Source: Lingula anatina (lineage: Eukaryota > Brachiopoda > Lingulata > Lingulida > Lingulidae). From it: 62,000 nucleotides of DNA. Where the stretch lies: contig NW_019773526.1 of NCBI RefSeq assembly GCF_001039355.2, positions 394,366 to 456,365 of the forward strand, given 5' to 3'. This document shows positions 23,601 through 35,700 of this stretch, piece after piece. The notes beneath the pieces were generated by a model. It was given only the letters and a program-made list of their open reading frames with translations, made no database searches and was not told where the DNA came from. The position numbers and the translations under genes are program-made. How positions within the stretch are numbered: the stretch's first letter is position 1; the number at the start of each line of letters is the position of its first letter.

Positions 23601-26600
23601 GGGGGTTCAGTTGCTGTAAGTCTACTGTTTGCCTAGGAGTGCCATCAGCTTTTCCTGTTACTACCATGCGGGAACACCGTGTTGTTGGGGTATTTGGGCT
23701 GACTCGTTCAAGGATCCCTATTCGAACTTTCCTTTCAAGATCAGCAAAGACCCTCTCTTGCCAGTGAATTGGAACAAGTGCTGGCTTATGGACTGCAACT
23801 GGTTTGGCATCTGAATCCACATGAAGTTGGAGCAGCTCACACTTCATCAGGGGTAATGGCTGGTGTTCACATGTATTAAATGTTGTCGCTCCATAATAGT
23901 CGAGGAGCCAATCTTTAAGCATTTCAACATTTTCTTCCGAACCCTTTAAGTCAGGGGGAAGAGATGTGGGTAATGGTGGTGGCTCCTCTCTGCTCCTTGA
24001 GCATGTGCATGGAACTTCGTCAGTGGGGCCAATTGAAGCTGTGTGTGTTGTCTGTGTGGCATTCGGCAAATCTGTGTTAATTATCCCCAAGTCTGTAAGT
24101 GCCTCTCTGCAGAGGAAGGCTTTCCCAATGGATTCAGACACGTAACACATCAAGCAAGACGTTATGATGTGATTGTTTTCATCTTTGACAGAGACACTGA
24201 CAGCAATGCCACCCATAACACCCAGATTCTCTCTGATGGCACCTCGCATCACAAGTTTAACAGGCAAGAGGTCTTCTTTCCTTATGCCTACAGCCATAGC
24301 CGACTTCAGTGGTATTATGCTGCTCTGACACCCTGTATCCGCAATCATGGACATGTTGACTGATTTAAGTGTTGACGTGTCTTGCATCGGATACCCAAAA
24401 GCAGCATGGTCTGCAGGTAGAGGGGTCATTTTAACTAAAATTATTGGGTGTGGTTTTGATGGGCGGGCTATCCACTGGCCATCAAATATGTGGCGATCAA
24501 TTAAAGCAGTCTTGTTGGTTTTATGTCGCCAGGGCGGATTGTTTTCGGAAGCTGTACATAGCTGATCAAATACATAATTGGTGTCAGCATGGTCCGTACC
24601 CTTACTTTGACCTGTCTGAGTGCGTGGTTTGGGCGGGTTTCTATATCCTCTCCCTTGCTGGCATACTCTTATCCCGGTGGCCCCATTCACCGCAGGTGTT
24701 GCATTTGCTGCAAAGGTCTGTGTAATGTCCTTTGACACCACATTTGGCACACATGAAACCCCATGCCCCCATGCCTCACACTTCCTGGCTCTTGCTCTTC
24801 TATCATTTCTTGGTCCATGAGCAAGTCCACCGCTTTCCCAGCATTTTGGTTTCCTATCAGTTTGAACAAGTGGTGATTTTTTAACATTGCTGGCAGCGTT
24901 GGCAGTGTCTCCGACTGCACTCTTGGTCATTTTCCCCTGTTCCTTTTGAGCGATAAAGGATACTTTTTCCTCTAGCGTTCTGTCTGTTTTAGGGTCAGCC
25001 AATAAATCTGACATAATTTCTGGGTCAGCAATGCCTCTGATGAGGTTGTCTTTTATACTTTCATCACTGTAGTCAAACATATGGGTGCAGCCTTCTTCTT
25101 TACATGTGGCTGTATATCGACACAATGCTGCTTGGCCTCTCAGGCTTGCCAAAAAATGTTCTAATACTGGTTCCTGGGGTTTGAGTCATTTTACTAATAT
25201 GCGATGAACCAGGGTACTCTCATCTTTGACAGCTAATCTTCATATGGCAGCTAGGAGGTCGGCCTCCGCCATATTTGCAACATTGTCTCTAAGATCTCAC
25301 ATAATGTCTGTGCGTAAGTCTTGATCACAACAGTAGAAGAGGGCGGTTGCTACCATGTTTTCAGCAATGTTCATACCAGCCTTGTACATATACCACTGCC
25401 TGGTGAATGCCGACCATTGATCCGGATCAGACCCTGTTGAAATTTGTGGTGGATCCAGCTTGGGGCGCCGGCTGAGTCGGGTGGGCAGTCTGGCCGTGCA
25501 TTTGGAGAGCTGCGGTTAAGGCTCCTGCAAAGGCAGCATCAAGGTCCCCACCACAGGGCATTGCAGTTGGGGCATCTTGTTTGTTTTGACGACTCTACAA
25601 ATAATGGCTGAAAATCTAACTTGGCAATCGACACAGTGGCAAGGGAAATCTGGTGTCCGTCATAGATAAATATGTATATCTTCAACTTTATTGAACTAAT
25701 CTAGTTGATGATGGACACCTGGAATGATACATATAAAGAGTACTATTAGATATCTAGCTAATAACAACAAGTAAATTAAACCAAAATTAAAGTAAATCAA
25801 CCAAAAGTTTGAAGTTGAAGAGATAAATGGATTGGGATAAAATATACAAAATAAAATATTTACATAAAAGATATACAAAAACTAAGCTTCCAAGAGCCTG
25901 ATAATCCTTTCTTTGTATTAAAGCATTAAAACCGGCAATATCTTACGATTTTTGTTTATGTTATATTTCAGGGCCCAGTGTTTTCCCTGCTGATTACCCC
26001 CGTCAGATAACAAAGTGTCCCGTAGGCCAGTTCATTCCCGACTCCAGAATTTGTCGGCGGTATTACAGCTGCACTGAAGGTGGCGTTATTCCCAAGCTGT
26101 GCCCAAACCATCTTGTCTGGAATCCGGAAATACAGGAGTGTGGCAGAGGCGGCTGTGAGCCACAGGAAGCTTCTGGTAGGTGGTTTGGTTCTCGGCTACA
26201 ATGAATACAATAATACACTCAATGAAGTTCGTTTTGAACATAATTTGATAAACCACATGTGCTTAGCCCTAGGGATGTTTATAAACCAGGGGCCAATTCC
26301 ATAAAAGCATTCTAAGCCCTAGTTGGTTGCTAAACTTCATTCTACCTCTAGTTGCATAATAACTCTATTCCATAAAACCATTCTAAGACTAGTATAGTTC
26401 TAAGTTTCATGCTAAAGTTAGAGTAGGTCAGGGTATCTTCTAAATCACTAGTATCATTCTAATTCATTTCTACTCATACCTCCGAGGTGTAAGGATGGCC
26501 AGGAGAATTTTAGAAATTGTGGAGCTCCGCAGAGCAATGCGACGGGAACGAGTGTTTCGGGATAGAAGGAATCCGTTGGACATTTTTGATGATGTGGAAC

Positions 26601-29600
26601 TTGTAAAAAGATACAGATTTTCCAGAGAAGGCATTTTGCTGATAACTGACATTGTCAAAAATGACATTACCCACCCAACCAGGAGAAATCATGCCTTATT
26701 ACCTACCAGCAGGTAATGATAGCCCTGCAATACTATGCAACAGGCACTTTCCAATATGTTGTTGGGGACCCTTTGCAAGTGTCCCAGCAAACCGCTTGGC
26801 GTGCGATTCATCATGTATCAAATGCTCTTGCAGCAAAGATTGGGGATTATGTGAAATTTTCAAATGCACAAAATATGGCCAACATCAAAGATGGGTTCTA
26901 CAGGATGATAGGTGTGATAGGTTGCGTTGATGGTACTCACATTTGGATCCACACTCCTCCCCGTGACGAAGCTGACTATGTGAACAGAAAAGGATATCAT
27001 TCAATCAATGTGCAAGTTATCTGTGACTACAAGGGGAAATTCACAAATATTGTGACACGATGGCCAGGAGGAGCTCATGATAGCAGGGTATTGAGAAGTA
27101 GCCAAGTATGGGATCTAATGGAGAGTGGGGCTGTTGATGGCTTTATTCTTGGAGAAAGCGGATATCCTTGCCGCAGGTGGCTCATGACTCCTCTTCTGAA
27201 CTCACAGACTGCATCTGAACAACGTTATAATTCAGCTCATAAGCGTACTCGAGTTTTGGTAGAGCAAACTATCGGAAGATGGAAGAGAAGATTCCACATA
27301 CTGCACCTTGAAAGTAGGCTGAGGAATCCTGAGGATACATGCAAAGTAACTGCAGCAACAGCAGTGCTCCACAACATAGCAGTCGATAGAAATGAACCAC
27401 AGGTTGAGGATTTCGAACCAGGGCAGCCGCAACCAGATTTGAAGGAATACACGGACATGCATTGTTTATACAAAATAGATTCTTAACTTTATTTTTGCTC
27501 GAGAGAATGAAATGAGAAAAAAAACATTGGATTTAAAGTTTTGACAGGAGATTTAATGTTTTAGGCAAATGTCCTACAATTTACATTTAGAATTATTTTA
27601 CAGACAGTGGATAAATGATATTGCTTACAAACTGAAATACACTGGTGATGAATGGTCAGTGTCATCTTTATGTGTGCTTGCATTAATTTTATGTTCCAAA
27701 AGTTCAATTTCCAATTTCTTTTGTTTTAATTTCAGGTTCTCTTGCTTAATTAGTGCATTTGCTCTCTCAATGTTAATCAAATCTTCATATGCAGCATTCC
27801 TTGGAACTTCTCTTGGTCGAGTTTCAGAACTGCCAGATGATACTGTGCATGAACTGCCGGCACTATGGTTGCGTTAGAGAGGCCTCTATCATCATCTCCT
27901 GACCCTACAATGTAAAAGATACAGTCCAAAATTAAAGCATTCTCAATTCAGTAATGCCTGAAATCCATTCAAAATGGTACTCATTATACTATATAGTCAG
28001 TGTAAAGAATAGAAAAATCACATTTTGCACTTTGTAAAAGTTTCCCTAGTTATTTTTGTCTTTAAGTACCAAACTGTGTCACAAGTACTTGCAGGTACAT
28101 GTATAGGCCTTTATGGTAAGACTAACTGTAAAATAAATGAGGGCTCAAAAGAAAATTACAGTAACGCTCTTGCCTGAACTGTCCAGTGGAAATGATGCTG
28201 CAGCAGTTCAGCATGCTGGCGGTTCTACTCCCTCCAGTCCTTTAACCCCGGGGTATCTTCACAAAGATCAAGGATCTTTTGCTGTGCAGGGGTAGGATCA
28301 GCTGTTGGCTTTCCACCACCAGTCTTTTTTTGTGACTTCTGCTCAGTAAGCTTTGCACGAGATTCCATTTTAGTTTGGAGAGTTTTGTCTTCATGTCTTC
28401 CAAAGATTAGGAAATTAGGAAACCTTGCCTTGTGCCGATACAGTATGCTTTCCCAAGCTTTATTTTTCCTAGCATTGGTGTTAGCATCCTTGTGTTGACT
28501 ATCTAATGTGTCCTAATGTGTTCAACTTTTACCCTGTCACTGCCTCTTGTTTGGTTTTGTGGTTTTCCTATAAAGACACCATTCTAGCCAAAACTTAGCA
28601 AGAAACTAGTAAGAATGATTCTTAGTATGGTTTTATGGAATAGAAATTAGTTGATTGCTAACAAGTATACAACTAGGGATTAAGAGTCATTCTAAGGCCT
28701 AATATCATGCTAAGTTAGAATGCTTTTATGGAACTGGCCCCAGGTATCTATCTGGTAAATCTAAAACAATCAGAATTGGTTTCATGGTAAATCGTTTTGG
28801 TAAATAGCTGATGATACAAAATTTATCTGTTCCAGATTCGTGTCCTGTTGGGTGGCTGCAGAATAAGATGGTGTGTTACTTGTACGTCGGGGGTGCACAA
28901 AACTTTACTCAAGCTCGAGCTTCTTGCGAGGTATTCAATTGACATTTATTTATCAAGTCGTTGGTCTACTAACAAGGATAAATATTGTATTCAGAGAGGG
29001 GTATAGCAAATATTTGATGAATCTTGTGAGATAACATTATTGATTGGTGACTTATATTCATCTAATTTGTTCAAGGGTCAATACAGTATGTTGGTCAATC
29101 TTGCTACGAAGTCTGAGCGAGCCTTTGCAATCAGCATACTACGGTCACGAGCGGTGGGAGAGCGCAGTTTTGGCATATGGACAGAGACGTGGGATAAGGT
29201 GTGGTATTTTGTGTTCTTCCATCCGGTTTTGAATAGAAAAGATTGACAATGACAAATGAAATACAGACAGAACAAGAGGTTAACAATATCAATGTGTAGT
29301 ATGTGGCATGTTACACTGTTAGCATACATGTTATAAAACATACATACATACATGGAATAAACATACGGTAGTGAGAATTTGGTTTATATGGCATAGTTTA
29401 TACATATTTTTATTTTTCGATTTATCTACTCGCATACATGTATCCTTGCAACGGTTTTTAGGAGGACGGAAAATGCCCACTGTTCAATTTGTCGAGTATT
29501 GACGGCAATGCACACATCTACAAAGATGATTGTTTCAGTCTTTCTCCGTATATTTGTAAACGGTCCGCAGGTAATAATTTTACTACAAACTATCATAAAT

Positions 29601-32600
29601 GACATTCTAATAACATAACCTAATTTTCAAATGTACATAAGGGGCCAACTACTTGTATGCCCAAGCTGGCTGCTTGCGTTTGAAGTACGCTATTTTATTT
29701 TATTATGCCCTAATTTCCACTGTATTTTTCATTGTATTTACAAAGTACCTCCTCATTCCTATCCCCATCGTTATACAGCTTTGTCCTTCTATATGTACCA
29801 TAGTTAACGAGTGTCCCAATGGCTGCACCTACAATGGGAGGTGTGGTAAAGATAAACGATGTCACTGTAACCGTGGCTGGGAAGGAAAGGACTGCTCTGT
29901 GTACCACTGTAGAGACAGGAACAAGTGTGGACAGTACGGGACATGTGTGGGACCGAACCAGTGCAGGTGTCAGCCTGGGTGGCAGGTAAACCCTTCATTG
30001 GATACCAGGTTGCCTCGATGGTGTTACGTATATTGAATTCAGTAGAGGAAAAACCCTGAATACATGAATCAAGCAATATTGTTGTCCACAATATCAGATG
30101 TTCGGTCCTGATTTCAAGACCAAACCATGATGCAGACAAATGGGCTAAATGACTGTGCACTCATTTTAAAATACCTTTATCAAAACACGTAATATCTTAT
30201 CGTTGACAATACAGTTTTTCAATTGCATGACCCTTATTGGTTCATAGGGCCGCGCCTGTTCAGTAAGCTACTGCCCCGTGTACAGCACATGTAGATCTTG
30301 CACTGAACAGCCCGGATGTGGGTGGTGTGACCACAAACAAAGCTGTCTGCCAGGCCACGAGTCTCAGCCGTGGAGAGAGCAGTGTGGGACATGGTTCTAT
30401 CACGACTGTTTCTCTGTAGACACACACATGGGATGTTCTAGTCAAATTGAGGTATGTGGTTTAAAGCAAGATTTTATGATATGTTTGTTATTACAATATA
30501 TACGCTATTACCATAAGCAGAAGCTACACGTGATTTTAATAGTATGAAAATGAATCGGTGGGGTATAATAGTTCTAGTTAGGTGCCAAATGTAAAGTTAA
30601 TAACAAATTAAACAAAACTGAGATCTGATACAGTATTAGTTAGATTTTAAATGGATTGTATGATCACTGTATTTCGGCTGTTTCTCTTACCATACTATGT
30701 CAATTCCAAGTGATTCACAAACATCACGTCCGAAAATATAATCTTCGTGTGAAAAAATCGATAACGGCTTAAATAACCATCATCTCGTTTTTGACTTAAT
30801 GTTGTATATTTAATGTTTTCAGTATATCGGCTGTGACTACCGCCAGTGTAACTCTACCATATGGTATTCCAATGATGAGCTCTGTCACAGGTGTAGAGAT
30901 GTGGAGGCCTGCTTCAGTGACGATGTGAGTGAGAGTATATAAAATATAAATAAAAATAATAAGAACAATAAACCATTAACGGACCCACAATCTGTTTCAC
31001 ATTATATTGGGTGCCCTTATAATCCTTCCGTAAAGTATTAGTGTTAATATGTAAATGCCATTTCTTGTAAGTAAGCAATGATGACTGCACTATATAATGA
31101 CATACAAATGTGTTTCTTCATATTTAATAACTGAACGCATACCATTTACTGATTAATGTAGAATATTAAAGTATTTATGTCTAATCATTCTGCAAATTAC
31201 CTTAGGAAATATGTTTTCTTGCATATTTCACCGGTTAGATCTCATATAGCTGCCGTCAATGGGACATGAGGAAATGCCCAAATGGCCTAGTGCGACCGGT
31301 CTATAACCATGGTAACCGAGCCCTAGATATGACCTTGCACGCACACGTGAAGGTCATTAAGCCTGACAGTGCAGAGTTTTATGTGTGCCCTATATCAAAC
31401 ACGGCACAGAGAGGTGAGCATTCATATATGATATCTGTATTGTTTATGAATTATTGAAATATGATGCAAAGTGGAATACGAGATATTTCATAATATGCTT
31501 TTTATGTGTTCTATCAAAAGTTTGCAAGTCTGTAAGTATATTTTCTTGAACATAGTTTCATGTTGCATAGTTTCATGTTACTACGTGTGACAAATGTGAT
31601 AAATATTAAAAATAAAAGCAACGTAATCGATAACTTTTATATATAATTAATAAAAAGTCTGATGCCTTTTACTACAAATGCATTACTGTACCAAAGGTTA
31701 ACCCACAGTTCATCATACAGATACAGGTATTCCAGTGGGCATGCCGATCCTATTTCAGTTACGCTTCAATATTCACTTTCGCACGCAATTGAATTAAAAT
31801 TTAAAACGCATGCTGATTTCTGTTTCCATCTATCTGAATAATTCTTGATAGGTCACTCCATTCTTGTGACCAGAGACAAGGTCAAGTATCCCAGGTCCAG
31901 AGATTTTGTCATTGTCAGCAAGCAAGCCGGAGGAATCATGCATAAAGTGTACGCAACTCAAGAAAAAGGTGAGTTTATTATACAACATGTAACACTATTT
32001 CTCAACCAAAGAAACAATGTATGGAAATAATTCTGGCTAATTGTACAATGTCGAATACTTTTTTGACGTAACTTATGACGTTACATGCATGTATGTCAGT
32101 AGTAGTTCTCTCTGGTTCAGTGATATTTCTAATGCATTAATATAGCATACAACCTGAATATATATTACTAAAGTACGCTTTATAAAAGTTGCATTTCAAT
32201 GGCGTTTAACCAATAATCGGTATAAAATATAAACATGCATTTTTGGACAAAGTGTATGTCGTGATTTTCAATGTATGAATAGCATCAATGGTACATTTCA
32301 TTAAAGCGAGATTTTAATTTAATCCTCCCCTTTAAATGTATTTTAATAGGCTTATAACATTTGCATGATTCAGTATACACCACTATACTAGTATTATATG
32401 TTTTTATCAGCTATGGCAATCGTTTTGTTCAGGAACATACCAATATTTTGCTGCTGTAAGGGCCTCGTTGGAAGATGTCGTCCAGTATGCCAACTTTAAC
32501 CAAACAGTTCCTGTCCTTTCCCTCATGGATGATAGGACGCTAGAGCACGTGCCGGAGCAACGCATCTTTAAAATTGCCTATGCGTGGGAAGGAGCAGCCA

Positions 32601-32668
32601 TTAGAGGTTCCTTAATTCACGTGCTAAAAGGTGAATCTCGAAGAGTTCTGATTTCAAATTGTTCCACA

Positions 32669-32710
<42 letters not shown>

Positions 32711-35700
32711 CGATAAATATAAATGGTTGAAAAACTGAATGCAAAGTTTACTTATATAAAACATTTAAATTACACTACAGGAAATAGTGTACGTTTTTAT
32801 TTGATAAATATGTGAACCACAGCTGATAAAAAATATCTCATTTCTCATTTCAGATGATCGCGTTTTTAAATGTCTTGGACATTGGTACAATGTCACCATA
32901 AGACCTGTGGCGTCTCAGTACATTGTGCTACGACAGAGTATGTCAAATCACATTAATGTTGGCGATGTGGTAGTCGGCGGGGAAAGCCAGGGCTTCCTCG
33001 AGGACTTAGAGGATGTTGAAGCAGAATCTGAGGTTGTGACGTATCGAACCAAAGTGAAGACGTGTAGTCAGGCTATGTCTTTTAGGTGAATGACGTATTT
33101 GTATACGATGTATACTTTGTGCCGTATTACATCTTTCTTACGTCAAAACGTGACACATTATATCATGTGTAGTACATCATATTAAATTTCCTGTCCCAGT
33201 CGAACTGTACATAATATTTTCAGTAACGACAACTCTTATTTTTGTCGTCTTTTTGCAATATTCTGAGATTTTTCTATGAATACGGTATAATTCAGTTTTT
33301 GCTAATAATATGTCAACAGTGGGGCGTAAAACATATTTAAATTTGAAAAGAAGTATTCAATGCCATAGGAAAGTTTACTGTACATTTTTAATGTGTTTGT
33401 ACATGCATATAAAGGAAACTTAATATTTTTATATAGAAAAGCGCATAACATGTGCCGTACTTGATGTGTTTTCTAGTCCTATTGCTGTCTCTCCTGTCTC
33501 CACATCTAACACAATGTACTGCCACGGCGGAGAACAAAATGACAGAAGTCTGCACATTAGTGAGTCAGTGAATCAAGAGACGGCGCCACCAGTCGTAGGT
33601 GACGTTATTCCAGGACGTACATCCGGCGCCTTTCTCGGTCAGGTAACTGATGACTTGACTGGTATATCATATCACCATTTGACTTTGCAGCATATACATG
33701 TAGAATATAGCATTGTGTAACAAGGCAAGATGAGCCGTTTTTGATATTGGGCATATAACGTTAAAACTATATAATGCATCATTGTTCCACATTTTCTGCA
33801 TGACTTTTATAGAATAAAAATATGGAGATGTAGGTGCATGTTAAGCATACCAGTAACAAGGGATATAAAGGCATACCAGAGATATATATTTCTATTCAGG
33901 TTATTTCAAGGTTTGAGAAAGGGGGCTACGTTTTCATGGAGTGTATCCCCATCCAGGACTTAAACAAAGACACATTGCTGACGTCTGCTTCTTACACAGC
34001 TTTCCACCCAGACAGACGACTGAACAACCAAATATCCACTGATGGCATATTTACATCACTGAAAAAGGAGGCGATGTTTGAGGTACCTGCGCTGTATTGA
34101 ACACAGTGGCTATTACAAACATTTTAGCTTGTCATTAACCTAAATCATGATATGGAAAACGTAACGGTAAATACTTAAGCTACCTAATAATACAATGAAT
34201 TTAATTATATCATGTGTTGTATTAAGGCTACGTACTTACTTCTTATAATACACACGAAACACATATTCTGGAATACATGTATACACGCGGTACTCCACCC
34301 CCCCTTCGCTTTGTAATCCATCCCCCTTCGCTTTGTTTTCCTTGCAAGTTTTCCTTTCCCTTAAGTATCGCAGTGTATAAGACTAATATTTACCTTTGTA
34401 TATAGACAACCTCAGCGTTAAGAAAGCAGATGTCAGTTGACATGAATATAGTGGTGACAGCAGGACTGCAGCTCCATCTACAGTCCACTGTTCCTAAAGC
34501 ACAGAAGATAGGGATCCGACTGGATACAACCATTGACTACAATATGAACAACAGTTATGAGGCATTGGTCAGGTGTGGATGGTCCAGTGATTCACTTTTT
34601 TAACGTAGAAAACGTAATGTACACACGGCGAAGTTGTAGGTTGTTGAATAAAAGTCATGGCTTTTTTTTCTTTCATTGTTTGCAACCATTATTGTAATTA
34701 CTTCAAATAAGGAAAACGTACTTGCTACAAGCAATGGCTGCCCATTAAGGAAATATCACAGGTTGGCCATTTTTCAATTGCAACATACGGTACATGTACA
34801 ACTATTCTTAAGTAATATGTATGCTGTTTTAAACTAGTGCGTTTCTTTAATTTTCAGATACACCGAAGTCAACGAAGATCATTATCTTGTATCTAAACGT
34901 ACATCTCTTGGTGTGCACTGCTTGGCTATCTCACAAGACATCTGCTTGCCTCTTAATATCGCTCTCCTCAACATGAAGTACAGTTTCACGGCAGCATCCC
35001 AGGTAAGTGGGAAGCAGTAACACCGACAAAAACGGTTTAACTGTAGTCAGTCGAGGTCGCCTGTTTGAGAGGGGGACGGGCGCCCTTCAACCTATGTTCG
35101 CAGTTTATAACACACTTTTATTACGCGACCACCCACAGTGAAGCCATAGTGTTCTGTTGTTCCTGCAATCCCCAGCTGCCTATGTGGATGTGTGTGTGTT
35201 CTTTAATCCTGGAACTCGCCCAAATTTCAGGGTACCGGCATATTGCGACATCATTCCCGAGGACGAGTCCGGCAAACTCTCGGTGCAACTTGGAGATATG
35301 GAGCCGACGGGGAGCACTTTCCCAGAGCTGCTGTAAGTTTCAGTTCGTTTGGTATTGATATTATTATTAATAAATTATTTGCAACTTATTTGAAACTTTT
35401 GGTTTACTGCATTTCAACCAGAATTTGTACTTAGCAATAAAACAATGTGGATTTATCTTTGCGAAAAAGAAAGAATACCCCCCCCCCCTGCATCACTAGC
35501 TGCTACCAGTCTATTCAAAGGCGCCCACTTTTTCTGTAAGGTGCCGATGTATGTTTCTGTTATTGATGTTCGTAGTGAACGGTCTAATCACATAATTTGT
35601 CTATTCAGTTTAACCATTGTACCATTGGTATTTTCATTGTTCTGAGGGGTGTAATATTTGAGCAGTTTTTCTGTACTTTATTTATAAAATTATTTATAGT

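Larger units (their letters stand above)
20415..25760 (-). mobile_element. Degenerate Ty3/gypsy-type retrotransposon in intron 7
   Basis: Gag, protease, reverse transcriptase, RNase H and integrase remnants lie in that order on the minus strand. Direct repeats of about 100 bases (20415-20514 and 25663-25760) flank the internal region and begin TAGATAAATATG. They are very short for LTRs, and the sequences beyond them do not match, so the true LTR limits are uncertain. The element is antisense to the host gene and has several stops and a frameshift, so it is inactive. Confidence 0.85.
26290..28740 (+). mobile_element. PIF/Harbinger DNA transposon in intron 8
   Basis: Terminal inverted repeats of about 26 bases (GGGCCAATTCCATAAAAGC at the left, its near-perfect complement at the right with one mismatch) are bounded by a CAG on each side (26287-26289 and 28741-28743), a 3-base target duplication. 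Subterminal CATTCTAA and related motifs recur inside both ends. It contains a transposase on the + strand and a Myb/SANT-like gene on the minus strand, the standard two-gene Harbinger layout. Confidence 0.9.

Noticed and set aside
20753-25152. Active retrotransposon or host-domesticated gag/integrase
   Set aside because: Multiple in-frame stops and a frameshift; no single open frame is maintained beyond individual domains.
35110-35340. Longer alternative exon 23 reading [12 protein letters not shown] and so on
   Set aside because: Protein-like to the eye, but its acceptor would need phase 1 input while exon 22 ends in phase 0, and the frame hits TAA at the donor. The shorter phase 0 exon was kept.
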